Source of the DNA: Chamaea fasciata
Taxonomy: Eukaryota; Chordata; Aves; Passeriformes; Sylviidae
Assembly: GCA_029207755.1 (NCBI GenBank)
Contig: JARCOQ010000008.1
Span: 25,905,021 to 25,969,020, forward strand
Reading direction: 5' to 3'
DNA length: 64,000 bases
Numbering within the stretch: the stretch's first letter is position 1; each line of letters starts with the position of its first letter. The position numbers were made by a program, and so were the translations under genes. Shown here piece after piece: positions 1 to 16,649 of the stretch. Below the pieces are notes generated by a model, which saw nothing but the letters and a program-made list of their open reading frames with translations, did no database searches and was not told the DNA's origin.

Positions 1-3291
<3,291 letters not shown>

Positions 3292-5940
3292 TCAAAGAAA
3301 AGATGCAAACTGCAAAGTAACAAACCACAAACTTTTCCCCAAGTTCCATTTTATGGAATACATGTTGAGAAAGCAAAGGTTCTGTTGTAACCCCATTTGG
3401 TTTCCTCTTAAGGCTCACATGCCAGTTACTCACGAGAACCTTGGCACCTTTCGGCTACAAAGACTTCAGAATGGAAAACCCAACACCACTGTCTGCACCA
3501 GCTGTGTCCCGTGGTTTTTGTGTGACACTGGGGGGTAGATCTGATCACTGAAGGAGACTGAAAACAATTCTCCTGCCACAACTCACACCACACAGATTGT
3601 ACTGTCCCATACAGTCCCAGTATTGGACAAGGACCTCTTGTAGTGTCAACTTTGCTGGAGCCTCTAGCCCTTGATCAGGATTTCTTACCTTAAGAATCAG
3701 AAACAAAGAACAAAAATCTACAGAAATAACACCCTAACTGATTGATTACTATGAACTTAACACAGTTACTGTCAAAAATAAGACTAAAATTTCTTTCTTT
3801 TTCTCAGGGAGAAAGATTAGGAATTTTAATGTGTTCTCCATGTGTAGAATTTGCAAATGTAAAGCTTGGTAAGATATTAAAACAGGTAGGACATAAGTGG
3901 GAAAAATACTTCCCTGCTTGAGAATCAATTTATCTCTGTGAAGCTATTTGCTATCTACAGAAGCTTTAAGACCTCTGTATTTATATAAACCAAGACAGTT
4001 TTTTTGTTCACATTTCAGAATCCATTATGCATCAAGGATTAAATATTAATAGTCAGATAGAGTAAGCAGAATCCGATGTAATGAAATTCACAGATGAACA
4101 TTTTCTAAGACTGACTTTGTCTTCCAGCTCGGCTAACTTTTTCATTGACTTCTTAATCCTCCTATAAAGAAATGCAATCAGTTATACGTACAGGTAGATG
4201 GCAAAATTTAACAAAACTGACATATCAAGACTTTTCAATCAAAGGAGCTTGGAAAAGTAAACTGCTTGGCTAATGAAGAAAGATGCATCCATTTATTCTT
4301 CTGATTTACTAACATTATTAGTAGGGAGCATTTCTCATTATACAAGGCAAGAAAATCTAAATTATGAAATGCAATCAAGGTTAACTGTAGAATGTAGGGG
4401 ACTAATTAAAATGAGTTTTAGAATCACTTGGCAAAATTAATTCATGTTTATTTTTCTTCTAAGCTTAGACTGCTGAACTGTAAATGCATGAAAAAAGGAA
4501 AATAAAAATAGGAAGAGCAACTCCATTCTCATGATACCAACACTTAAGACATAACGAATTTGACCAATACCCAGAGGTACTCATTAGAAAAACACAATCC
4601 AAGTACATCTAAGGATTCATCTTACAAAAATGTACACATTCATTTTAGGCCTCATAATATTGTCAACACATTTATACTTTCCTTCTTTTCTATTCAGCTG
4701 ATTTTCTTGCAGAAGTTGATTGCTGCAGCCAGTGAAACAGTTCTATATGATATTATTAGGAAATTACTCAGTAAAGCTTGAAATAGTAATGTTAATTGAA
4801 TAAAAGGGTGATTTTTTCTAGGACTAGAAATAGATATTATACAGAAGTGCTTAATCTAATTTTAAAAGTGCCCATTCTGGAAAAAAATATTTAGATAAAG
4901 ATAAATTCTTTGGGCCAACAGCAAATAATGGTGTTCATTAATCAAATACAATCTGTGTCAGTTTCCTTTGGAGGAAGTCATTATATACTTAAACATAACA
5001 GTGAAATAAGCAATCCTTTGCGTGTATTAAGAATACATAATTTTCTGACACCTTTTTCAGATCTGTTGATATTTGTTTTATTGAACAACACCAAGCACAT
5101 TCACATTCAAACACATGCACATTCAGATTTATGGTATAGACTGGGGAAGTGGTAGAAGCACCACAGTTTGAGTCATTTACAACTAAATTAAATACAGTGC
5201 TAAAAATAGAGCAGTCAACATTATAAGAAACCATCTCCGATCATTAAGGGAACACGCTATGAAAAAACAGTGTCTTTTTCAAAATTCTATTTATTAGGCA
5301 GAGTTCTGTGACCTTTACCCAAGACAAGTTGATTTTTTTCACTAACTAGTCCCCTATAAATCAATTGAAGTATTAAGGAAAATTATGCCCTGATTCTTGA
5401 AAACTATTCCAAGTGCTTAATTTTTAACACATGACAAATCAGAGCTTTTCAGCAAAGCTCTTCCAAATCAACAGTACTTCATCGATACTTGCTGAGTTTA
5501 GGCATTCTGAAACTTATATTGTATGTCACATACCTGTAATGGTGAAGTAAGGCAGTACTTCACAAGCAATGCCAATCAATCTGAGTTCTTTACAGAAAGT
5601 TTAAACCATTATACCTTAGCAGAGCTAGAGGATGTCTTACACTGAGATTGAGTTTGGCCAGTTTGGGTTGATTAAAATTCTTTTTCTAGGTCTGTAGATT
5701 TGTTGTAGAATCTTCACTTCTGTAAATCATGGTACTACAATTTTTTCAAGCATTATCAATTCTCTGCCACCTCAAAATGAATTAATTTCCCTTCTGTGGT
5801 GAAGCCACAGACCAAATCAATGACATTAAGGAAGGACTAAAAATTATCCTGTCACCTTATGGTAACAAAAGTCAGGTAGAGTTCTATTTTAATATTTCTA
5901 AGCTAAACAGTCCATTAATAAGAAGTGCTACTAATTCTTC

Positions 5941-6000
5941 AGTATGCTTACACTGTGCTTACACTTACACTGTAAGTGTACTCACAGTGCTTACACTGTT
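5941..6000. repeat. Inverted and direct repeat cluster
   Basis: A 9-bp stem with a 3-nt loop occupies 5960-5980 (tacacttac / gtaagtgta). The word gcttacactgt occurs at 5946-5956 and again at 5989-5999, flanking the hairpin. The whole 60-bp segment is built from permutations of the same ttacactgt word, which suggests local duplication and inversion. Confidence 0.75.
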
Positions 6001-6419
6001 CCTAGCAATGCATTATTTAGTAAAAAATAGTCAAAAGCCTACTGCACAAATAAAAGTATTCTTTTACATGCATTTTTTTCTGTTTATAATGAAAAAAAAA
6101 TCCTCTATAAGAAAAGATTTTTAATGTGTTCTTTGAACTCCATGGTATGGTTTTGAAGGAGAATATGTGTGAAAAAAATATCCTAAACCAGGCAAAAAAA
6201 ACACCAAGTCCCAAGTCAATGAATTCATCAATGGTAGAACAATGACTAGTTTCTTTCCAGTGGTTTCCTTCTGCACTGCTTAAGCTGCCTTAGAAAGTTT
6301 TCAATTTTAATAATGAAATCCTCAAAAAAGGCAATATTTTGGTTGTATTACCTGTAGAGGACAGGATGACAGTAATGTCATTGTCTGGAAGCCTCTAGAA
6401 ACGGCTGTGGTATTTACAC

Positions 6420-6576
6420 CACTGGTTTTTTTATGGGGTTTTTTATGGTTAATTATGGGGGTTTTTACCATAATTTAATGTAGTATTATAATAAATATAA
6501 CATAAGCATAGTGTAAATAATATGAATAATATAATGATAATAAGATATAATTATAATGAATTATGAAATAATAGAA
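6420..6576. repeat. AT-rich low-complexity block with small hairpin
   Basis: The block starts with short ttatgg repeats in T runs, then has an 8-bp inverted repeat (aattatgg at 6451-6458, ccataatt at 6468-6475). About 100 bp of almost pure A/T (6471-6576) built from ataat, aataa and tataat words follow. Confidence 0.8.
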
Positions 6577-8014
6577 AAGAACTGAGCAGGCAGACCAAAT
6601 TTTGTGTCAAACCAAGTACTCCTTTATGCTGTCAGGCACAGGCTAGAGAAGGTACAGCTGGCACAGATCTTCCGAAAGTTAAGAATAAGGGGTATCATCT
6701 TCTGTGGATTCTCTGTTCAACAGCTGGGTGAGTGCATCCAAAGAGCCGAGGAAGTCTCTGGAAACCCTGACATATGCAATGCTGCAGTACATGGACAAGA
6801 ACTCTGTCTGTGTCCATCCAGCAAGGCAGGGAGGGTCAGGCTCCTGTCAGCTCTCATTTCTCCAGCAGATTTCCCATATCTGCTCCACCAGTGTGCTAAA
6901 CTCAGCTGCTCATTGGTAGCTCCTGTATGGAATCTGCCTCGCAGCAGCAAGGCCAGCACCAACCCTATTCTTCACCAGCACAGAGGCTGAGGACTATGAA
7001 GAGTGTAACAGACACATAGAATTGGTTTCTAGTGATCCTGAGGAGATGCAGATTGAGATCAAATTCACCTGCACTGTGTATCTGTCTCTTCTAGGGACGA
7101 GAATGGCTGAATTTGTATTTGGTGTCCTTCCACCAGCTTAAAAGAAACTCTCTTCTTAAATCCTCCTCATACTGACAGTTCTCTCATTTTCTGTATTAGG
7201 AGGCACTGACATTTGTAGCAATACAAGTTATTTTCAAAGGTGTAGGTTTGCTCATGTTTTAAATGGCATTTTCTAAAAAAATTGTTTGCATAGGCACTCA
7301 GAAGCTGAAGGAGTGGCAGAAGCAGCAAATTCCAACAGCATTTATACACATTATACACATATCACTGTGTGTATGAATTCCAAGCAACTCTGTGGACTCA
7401 GTTGGCCTTTATACAGGCAGAAAGTCTCAGTACTGACTTTTATGTTTATACAGTGTGAGTTAAAACAAAGCCATGCATTTTTAGAAGCATTGTATTTAAA
7501 ATATTTGTCAAGATTTGTCTGCATGATTTGTCAGTTTGTTCTTGCTATGGCAACAAACAAAAATCTAATTATGGAAACATAGCAAGATAAATTTGATCCT
7601 GTGTTAAACTCCTGCACTGAATAAACCTAAAGTCTGACATGGCACTTGCCCCCAAGACAGTCAAGGTTTTTGGGGTACCAAAGCTATTGAAACAGGTCAG
7701 TTAAAGGTCTTTTTCACCACCATTTCAGGTCAATTTATTTGCATTTGTCTTTTGAAACACTGAAAGCATATTGTATTCCAACAACATTGTCTTGGCAATC
7801 TTCATGTTCATTTCGTCCTCCAAATTCAAACCAGGTTTACATCTGTAAGTTTTACTGATGAAAATGTACATTAATTTACATCTGTGCTGTTTTCTCTTAA
7901 AAGGAAAAAATCACATATCAAGAGCTAGCAAAAATTAGGAAAATACTGATTGTAGAATTGCACAGAGCAATAAAAGCCAATTCTTTGAAACCTTGCTCAA
8001 AACCATAAAATATC

Positions 8015-8041
8015 TGATACATTGAACTTGATACATTGAAC
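8015..8041. repeat. Short tandem duplication
   Basis: The 13-base word tgatacattgaac is present twice with a 14-base period (8015-8027 and 8029-8041). Confidence 0.8.
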
Positions 8042-11000
8042 AATATGTGAAACAAGCAGTTAGAAGATTTTTTCATACACGTGTCTATACACAAACATAT
8101 GAGGCAATTTCAACCTGAGTAACTGAATTCGGAGGCCAAATCAGAGTACAAATTATCATCTCAGATAATCATTGGCTCTTGAATAAATGAAGAAAGCAGT
8201 GAGAAGGGAAAACTGACTCAATATTTTTGCAAGGGTTTACCAATATTTTGTTTACCCACACTTTATTTTTTTCCATCGTAACACTTTTACAGCCTTTTAT
8301 ATTGGAATTATTAACATTCAATTGACACAAAACCAGAGTCTTCCTGTTTGATTTTTCACCAGGGAAAAAAATACAGTTTTGATAAATCAAATAAAAAGTA
8401 TTTAAAAATAATTCCAGAGAAGAAAAAAAGGACAAATTGGAGAAATATTCCATACTTAGTTGAAAACACATAATTACTACCTTCTTAGAGGCTGTTTGTT
8501 CAGTGAAGTCTGTGGTATTAATGACTCAGAATCTGTATTGGTTTAAACAACAACTCCCACCACTGGGAAAATAAACTGATAACTCAAGGCAGGGTGAGCT
8601 CAGGCTGTGCTGCATTAACCACGACGTGCTGCCCATTCTTTGAAGGGATGCTGATATTTAACAGTGCAGAGATTTAAATGCTGCTCTTTGGTTTACAACC
8701 CTCGGGGAGGGTCTCGTGGCTTTGCCCCCGCCATGTGGAAGCAACACTCACCCCCTGAGATGTGAGGCTCTCTGCACCTCACAATCAACTCTGCTTTTAA
8801 GTCAAGATCAGGTTACCTTGGGGGGAAAAAAATGTAATATGGACCAGGAAAAAATGAGAATCCCCAATGACATGGTTCCTTTGAACAGTATTTATACGAT
8901 GAGCCACCAAGTCATCCATTCGGGTTTGTACCACACTACTCTGCTTCCATGGGGACACACACCTGCTTTATGCATGTCTCATTTTTTTCAGTGCAGACAT
9001 AATGACTATTCAATACTTCCTTCCTTTACTTAAAACCTTCCCAATGGCAATCATACCAACCAATAGTTTTACAGTCCTTTTTCTCTCTTAAAACTATAAC
9101 CCACATAACACTGCCCTAATTTTCAGACATGACAAACATGGTTGTGTTGGAAATCACAGGTGGTCAAACACAAAGACAAGTCGCTTTTTGTGCTGAGTAC
9201 CAACTGTGCCAGCCAACACTGCTAAGCATCTCACTGAATTTGATTAAAATTTCGGGTCAGGTTCTGTCATTATTCAAATCAGCTATCCAAAAGTGAAATA
9301 GTCCTGATAATGCCAGTGGAACTACCCAACAGGCAAGATCACAAAGTTTGCTCCTCATTCTAAAATTATTTTGTTAAGTGTGGTTAGGAAAAGCAGGGAA
9401 AAGGCAGTACTTTGCTGACATTTTGTTTCTTGTTATACAAATTTGCTGCCAAGGTGCACTGCATTCACAGAGACCCAGGCTGAAGTAATTGGCTTAAAAA
9501 AAAACCCCAAAAAAACCCAAAGGAAAAAACACACAGTAGCATTTGTCTGCTCCTCTTAAGCACAGAAACTGCTCTCCCTCTAGAGCAGCTGTTATCACAG
9601 TGTGCTCTGTTCTTCTGGAGTCAAGATATTCTCATAGATGAGAATGGGCAGAAAGAAGGTAAATAAACACGGACCTTTGCTTCTTCTACATTTAACAGGA
9701 GCCTAATGAGCCGAACTGCTGAGCTGCAATGACAGCGTTAATGCCACTGAACACTTGGAGTGCCTCACCAAAAGCAAAATCACCATCAAGCCTTCGAGAG
9801 ACAGATTTGAGGATGAGCATAAGGATTTCAAACCCAAACACTTTTAGATGTTGAGGAACATTAAAGCTACATACAAACTAACATTTTATGCCTCATGAAA
9901 GTCCCAGCTGAAAGAAGGCTGAAGGCTGAAAATGAGTACTTGCATTCTCCTCTGCCAGCCCAGGCTGGGTTGTTTTCTCAGTAAAATTCTGGCCAAGTGA
10001 CAAGTTTCTTCAAAGATGCAAGTGGGACTCCAGCAAAAACCAGAAATTATGTGAACAGTTGAAGGCATGCAGGTTGGGAAGGACAAGCAACAACAAACAA
10101 CCCAAAGAAGATTATAGCTTTTAGGGACAAATGACAAAACAGGAAATGGCAGCTTTGAATCCTCAGCAATTTTCCTGAGGATGAACTGGATATCCTACCC
10201 TGCTCAAACAAAAAAAATTATCTAATTTCGTTTATTTTCTGCATTCCAGCTCACCTTCACTTCAAAATTTTCCCTCTTTCTTTCAACTCCTTTTCCTCTT
10301 CCTCAATCCCTTTTTCTTTTCCAAATTTCTCTGTTTAGCCTAAGTCCTGCAGGTAAATTCAGATAAACAAGCCTGACACTGCCTTAACGGATAAGCCTAT
10401 GACATTGATGCGTGTCCTACCACATCCTTACACTGCACTGGGACCAGAAACCCATCAATGCTCTGGATTCAATTGCAAGTGAATAATGACCATAGATAAG
10501 CCACAGTGGGCTCCAATACAACCCTGCTTGGGCCAGAGGTGCAGCTCCTGCTCAGAAGATGTTTGGATTTTTTGCCCTATGGCATAGGTATAGCCAGTAG
10601 GAATAATGGCAATATGATGAACCCATCATTTCTTGCCCTCACACTGCTCAAGCAGCTTTTCCGCTTTCATTCTCATCCTCATTAGCAGTATCCTCTCACC
10701 CACTTCCACTGGAATGCCACCTCATAAAGTGGCTCAATCAGTGCCCAGGAAATGGTCTTGCACTCTTAATCAGTTCTTCTGCAGAAGTATAAAAATGGTT
10801 AGTGAGAATAAATAGTAGCGAGTACTGAATTAGCAGAATAAGAAAGAGAAAACAAACCAGACTATGTAATTCCAGTTCTTGCTATGGGACACTGAATGAT
10901 CATGTGTGACTTTGAGGTTCTCTGCACCTGCAGCAGACCAACACTACTCAGTGGTTCTCCAGGGCCTGAGGAAGATAACAGGAGTGACATTTGCAGCCAC

Positions 11001-11711
11001 TGTAGTCAGACAGTAACACAACCCACTCTCTCCATGTCCTACTGAAGTCTTACCCACATTATCTTATGAGCTAACTGGTTGAGGTGCCCACATGGAATGG
11101 AGGAAAGTATGGAAGAGATGAGTAAGTTTATAAGTTTAGACACATCATATGCTCTTCAGAGCTTACTTTTTAAAGGTTTTTATAATGGATGTGAAAGGGC
11201 CACAGGGAAAGGAGAGAGCACTGAACTAATGCACCTTATAAAATACTGCAAGGTGAGAGTAGTAGTTTATCACAGCAGTTTTTGTTCTTAAATGCTATTT
11301 AAGTTTTCACAGATGAAAGCACTTTCGGAGGCTAGAAATAAGATTGCAGAGGACAAAGGGGAATATTTGAAGCATCAATGACGATGAATGGTGCATCAAA
11401 CCATAAACCAATCATTTTACCACAAGAAAACTTGGTATTCAAGAGAATATCAAGAAGAGAACAGAATATCAACTACAGAATATCAGCTAATGTTCATGGA
11501 AAGGCTGAAGTGAGAAAATTTTCACAGAACAGTAAAACTACATTATAAGCAACTGTCCCAGGAAAGACTTACAGGAAGAAACTCTTTGTAGCTCATTCAT
11601 TTACTATTACTTTCCAGGAATAATAATGGACAGATCCTGCAACCAGTATAGAAGCCTCCATCTCCAGTGAAATCAGGGTAGCCATGCTGATTTGCACTCA
11701 CTGAGCATCAG

Positions 11712-11800
11712 GCTGCTCATAGAAAGACAGAACAACTGAGGCTGGAGATAACCTCTGGAGACAGTTTAGTCCAGCCTCCTGTTTCTAACTGTTCTGAAAC
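11712..11800 (-). mobile_element. Probable old CR1 LINE 3' tail
   Basis: The plus strand reads tcatagaaagacagaac, then gaggctggagataacctctgg, then tagtccagcctcctg. This resembles the reverse complement of the avian CR1 3' end (tcatagaatcatagaatggtt ... ggttggaagggacct ... tagtccaacccc), so the element would point to the minus strand. The match is from memory and diverged; the 5' extent is unknown. CR1 is the dominant LINE of birds and other sauropsids. Confidence 0.5.
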
Positions 11801-13330
11801 AGACTCAGGATGTAAGAATTTCTCAGAAAAACTCTGTGGCTGTTACTGAGTCAGGCAAACACTATCTGCAGGTATGCAGCAAATGATATCCAGGCCTGCA
11901 GGACCTATTTTTAAAGGGGGTAAAAAAAATAGTTACATATTTGATCCATTTACTCGAATTATCCATTGTGGCAGCTCAAACCCTTGGGACTAGGCATGGA
12001 TGAAGAGTAAGGACCTTAACTGTAGCACTTTGCACCTCCTGCACTCCAGGTAGTGCAGCAATGGAGTCTCCGGCTCTGCACAACTCCCACCTGCCTACCA
12101 GCCTGAGCCTTTCACCAAGAAAGCCCAAAAAACTCCAGGACTACATCCTGGCCTAGGAGTGGTCTGAAAGTCAGGGTATAACTCATACCAGGCTAGTCAA
12201 TTATGAAGACAGACAGCTGGAGTAAAATTGAGTTGAATTAATCAAAGATTAATACAATTCTTGCTAGAGATCATGGACAGTTGGCTGGATTACGCCCACA
12301 GTGAGATGCAACTGGATAAACCAGAAAAAGAAAAAAGATAAAATGGGGACATTTGGGACATTTAATAGGAGACTTGATGAGTTACAGAAAAACATGCTGT
12401 GGAAAGCAATCTTTGCTTGGTCCTTTGGGAGAAACTACATACACTAATAACAGCTCTTCCCCACTCCTTTATTTTGAAAAGTGTCTGAGTAAAAATGGAA
12501 TTACCTTACTCAACAGAACTGTTTCCTGTATATGCAGTTTTAACTACCAGCATTAATAATGAGAAAAGGATCCTTATTATTACTTTTTTTACCCCTGCTC
12601 ACACTGCGCCAATACAGTCACCAGTGGCTCAAATGGACTGCCTTCAGATTTGACAACTCTCCACAAAAGACAGATTAATTTTGTTCCCATTGCACTTGCA
12701 ATGGCAGCTTCTAGGAATAATAAAATCTAGATTCAGGTATTGAGAATCTTTATTAGCACTATTGATTCATGAAGCAACGAGAACACACCTTGTCCTTCAG
12801 CTCCCAGGTTAATACAGCACAGCTGACAGTTAGAGAATAACATCTATTTACATGGGGTGAATCCAACCAGAAAGTCATTAGGACAATGTCATTTCCACAG
12901 TATGCCTTTTTGGAGTGCAACCACTGGCTGGCTCCTGCAAGTGGCTGATTATAACTACTGAATTTCGTGGCTCAGATTGATCTTAAAGAAATCAGAAAAT
13001 ATCATCAGTAAATTTAGTGAATATCTGGACTGGAGTAAAAATAGAAAAACAGTCTTAATAGAACATAAATTAGAAGAGATAATAACATATTGCTAATCAC
13101 TTTAAAGCTGCAATCCTTAATTAAATAGAGAATTTTCTTAAAACAGATAGTAACACTCTCAGATATTATTAGGACGGTGTTTCTGTTTTGAAAAGACACC
13201 TTTGGAAAATGAGATCATATATCAAGTTCCCCATGTCAAGTTTTCTGTAATATTACCTGCATAAATGAGAATCTTGGGTAAGAGGGAAGTCCAGTGTCTC
13301 TCCCCATGAATTTGTAGATAAAAAGCCCTA

Positions 13331-13428
13331 AGTTTCGGGGTTTTGTTTCTTTTGCTTTGGTTTTGGATTTTTGTTTGTTTGTTTTTTTTATTTGGTTTTG
13401 GTTGGTTGGTTGGTTTTTTAATGGCAAA
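13331..13428. repeat. G/T-rich low-complexity tract with GGTT repeat
   Basis: The plus strand is nearly all G and T, with gttt repeats and four ttgg units at 13398-13413. Its complement-like partner lies about 400 bp away at 13797-13850. Confidence 0.8.
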
Positions 13429-13796
13429 AAAAAAGCTGTAAATTCCTGGGAAGAGCATGCAATATATCCATTGTCTTCCACAAGACAGGCACTGTAAACA
13501 ATTACAAAATGACATCAACACCCAGAGAGGAGCTTAGAGAATAATATAAGCACATTTCTGAGCCTTACGCCAATTATGAGCCAGCAAGGCAGCTTGGACA
13601 GTGTATAAACCACACTCTGAGCCTTTCCTCCTACCCTTTTGTCACATCCCTACTGAATTGAAATCTCACAGGGCCAGTTGAACTGGATTGCTTATTTCTC
13701 AAAGTGTTTTAGTCGGCGAAAGACAACTCTGAGTTGTACTTCCTATGATCAAAAAGTCCAGCACAGCAGTGCAGAAAGTCTGGGTTTAAGCTTTAT

Positions 13797-13850
13797 TAAA
13801 AAAAACACCAACGAAAAACCAACCAACCAAAAAAGTGAACAAAAAACCTC
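13797..13850. repeat. A/C-rich tract with AACC repeat
   Basis: It has A runs and three ccaa units at 13819-13830. It is complementary over about 17 bases to the GGTT repeat near 13402-13418. Confidence 0.75.
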
Positions 13851-16649
13851 CCAATAACTTGTCAAACTGCATTCCAGTATCTCTGAGAGGCATTACTGCA
13901 ACTCATTAAACTTTTTTATAGTCTGATGTGTTACAACACATTACAGAGCAATGGTAAATAAATAACTGCTGATTTGACACTGCTTTCAACTGCAGAGCAA
14001 TTCTGCTTTCCTCAATGTTACAATTAATGTCAGCAGTTAATGCCTTAAGTGGTGGAATCGGAAACTCAGCTACGATAAGCACATGCAGTCAGATTTCAAC
14101 TTAAGGATATACCCAAACTGCAGCATGGCGTTAGCTCAGCTGTCCCTGTCTCAGGCTGCAATTACAGTTCTGTTGGTCAGAGCAGCAGGGGCACCATTTG
14201 TCATCCTAAGGAAGGCTGGAGTGCTGTGAAATTGGGCACTTTGGAAAAATGCAGCTGTAGCAGAACATATGTATAGGCAAGACCATGAAATGAACTGGCT
14301 TCAAGCCAGCACGTAAAGAGTAAAACAAGAGAGTGTAAATGAAAAAAAAAAACCATAAAACACTGTACTCAGAAGATGCTTCTATTGATATATCCTGACC
14401 AGCCTTAAAGGTCAGGATGACAACAATCTGTCTTCTCTGTGGGATTGCTTAATCAATTTGCAGCTCTTTTTTCTTCACCCTGTTAGCAACAGGTTTACAT
14501 TTTTCAAATAGATCTTCTATGTTTTGTTACTTAATTGGTCTCAGGTTCCTGTGTATCTCTCTATACAGCTATAACAAACATGGGTGTGTATTTACATTCC
14601 TGCACAGACTGTAGTGGACAGAATATGAACTGTTCAGCTCTGCTCTGTAGCTCTGCTGTCACTAACAGAGATTATTATGCAGCTGAAGACAGTTTTCTGC
14701 TCCTAGAGCTTAAGGAAGAACTGAGCTGTACTTTAGCACTGCAGTGAACACTGGAAAGGGCAGAAGCTGCAGAAGAATGACAACCCTGCAACTTTGAGAA
14801 CCCTAGCCCTTCCTCTCTTTCCCAAAGCTGAACAGGCCTATGTGTCTTCTGCATTGAATGGTCAGAGAAAGAACGAGCATTGGAGCCATTCTGTCTATCT
14901 ACAAGTGTCATAAAGTGAAAATCAAGAACTTCATTTACAAAATGTATGTAGGCCTTTCATCATAGTTGATGAAAAAAAAAAAAAACAAACCCCTTCTGTG
15001 GGCTGCATCAATGCCGTGAATCAAAAGTCCATGAGATCATCACATCCATCACCATCTTCCTTAAGGTTCCTTAATTGAGTGTACTTTCCTCTAGCCAAGT
15101 ATAACTTACTTCAAATCCTGTCAACTTCAAGCCTGTTGACTTGCTTGAAGAGATGCAGGCATGTCTATCAGGTTTGGGTAGAAACAAGACAACTGAGGCA
15201 GATAAGTTTTTCTCTCAGACTGGTGTAGGATATTAACCAGGTATACATTAATACATTAGAGTTCTCCAAACACGGTGCAAGAAGTAACAGAGATCAATAG
15301 CTTCCACTTAATTGTCTGCATCATTTTCCTGCTCTCTTTTCAAATATGGAGCCATAGGGGGACAGGAATCAGGGGAAATGGAGTTATGAACAAGATCAGA
15401 CCCAAGCCTCATATTTAAAATAAAAATGTCTGAGGGGCAAACTTCTTTTAAAATATATATGAGAGCCCCTTTCTCCAACCTCTTCTCTCCACAGATACGC
15501 TTCATGCATATGTACACCTCCATAATGGAAGTTTTTCTATGCATATTTATGTTAGGAAATTAATAAATACAAGTTACACATTTATGGCTGTAACACACTT
15601 CAAGGATTTTCTCCCATCTGAAGAGCAGAACAAATGCAAAGGCAAATATTACCCTGATGCACGCTTCATTACAAACAGACTGCAGAAACAATCAGCAATA
15701 AGCCATCTCCTGCAAAGAAAAGGGACTACTTCCCTCCCTTAATCTCAGGGCTATTTTTCTTCCCTCAGTCAAACAGCATTTAGCAATGTTGATGTTGGGC
15801 CCTATATTTTCTTCCACCCACAGGCAACTGGCCAAGGTAAGGTGCATTTGCCCAGAGGTTTAGGTAAGAGGTATCTGTATGATGCTGTGAATTTAGAGAT
15901 ACAGGACACTGATGAGTATAAAGGAAGCTATCCCTAGCACAGGAAGAAATGCATTTGTCTGAATTTAGGTTTCTTTTCTCTTCCACTTTGTGAGTAAAAA
16001 TTTTAACCATAAAGCTTTGCTTTTTAATGGAAAACATAAATGACTCCCAAACAGCTGTCCTACTTAAAACACTACTATGTAAACATCTGTTCACATTCCT
16101 GCATGCAAATGAGAACATCAGCTTGCAAGTCTCTTAGACTCAGATTAGTCTTTATCAAGTCCTCACAGAAAAACATGGGGGTGGAGGCCAACAACTGTGT
16201 GAAATGGGAGGAAAGGAAATTCTTGAGCTTTTTTTTTGAGAATTGATCCTTGGAGAAAAGATGGATGATGGAGACTACCAAAAACCTAACTACATGCAAA
16301 AAGCCAACATTTTTCAGTGTGTTTGCTTTAATGGAAGTTTCCATTCCTATCTGTTTGTGGTGGATTCCTACTTCATCACATATTTTAACTGCATCAAATT
16401 TTCAACAGCTTGTTTTATAATTGGACTCTGTGCCAAATTTTTATCCCCCTTTATTCAAACCATCCTTTGAAAGTTCCAGGGTCCCAGACCTGTTCCTGCT
16501 GAGATAAATGGGATTCTTGACATTGAGGTGAATGGAAGCAGGACTGGGAAGGCTGTACGCCTCATTAGATACATGATTCCACAGCACCCTCTAAAATTCT
16601 GCTGAACTCTCCCTTTCAAGCAAATAAAGCTGGTAAACTCAGAGGCCAT

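Noticed and set aside
6604..6990. 128-codon plus-strand ORF with an overlapping antisense ORF
   Set aside because: No domain is recognised and no splice or promoter context was found; both strands are open because of composition.
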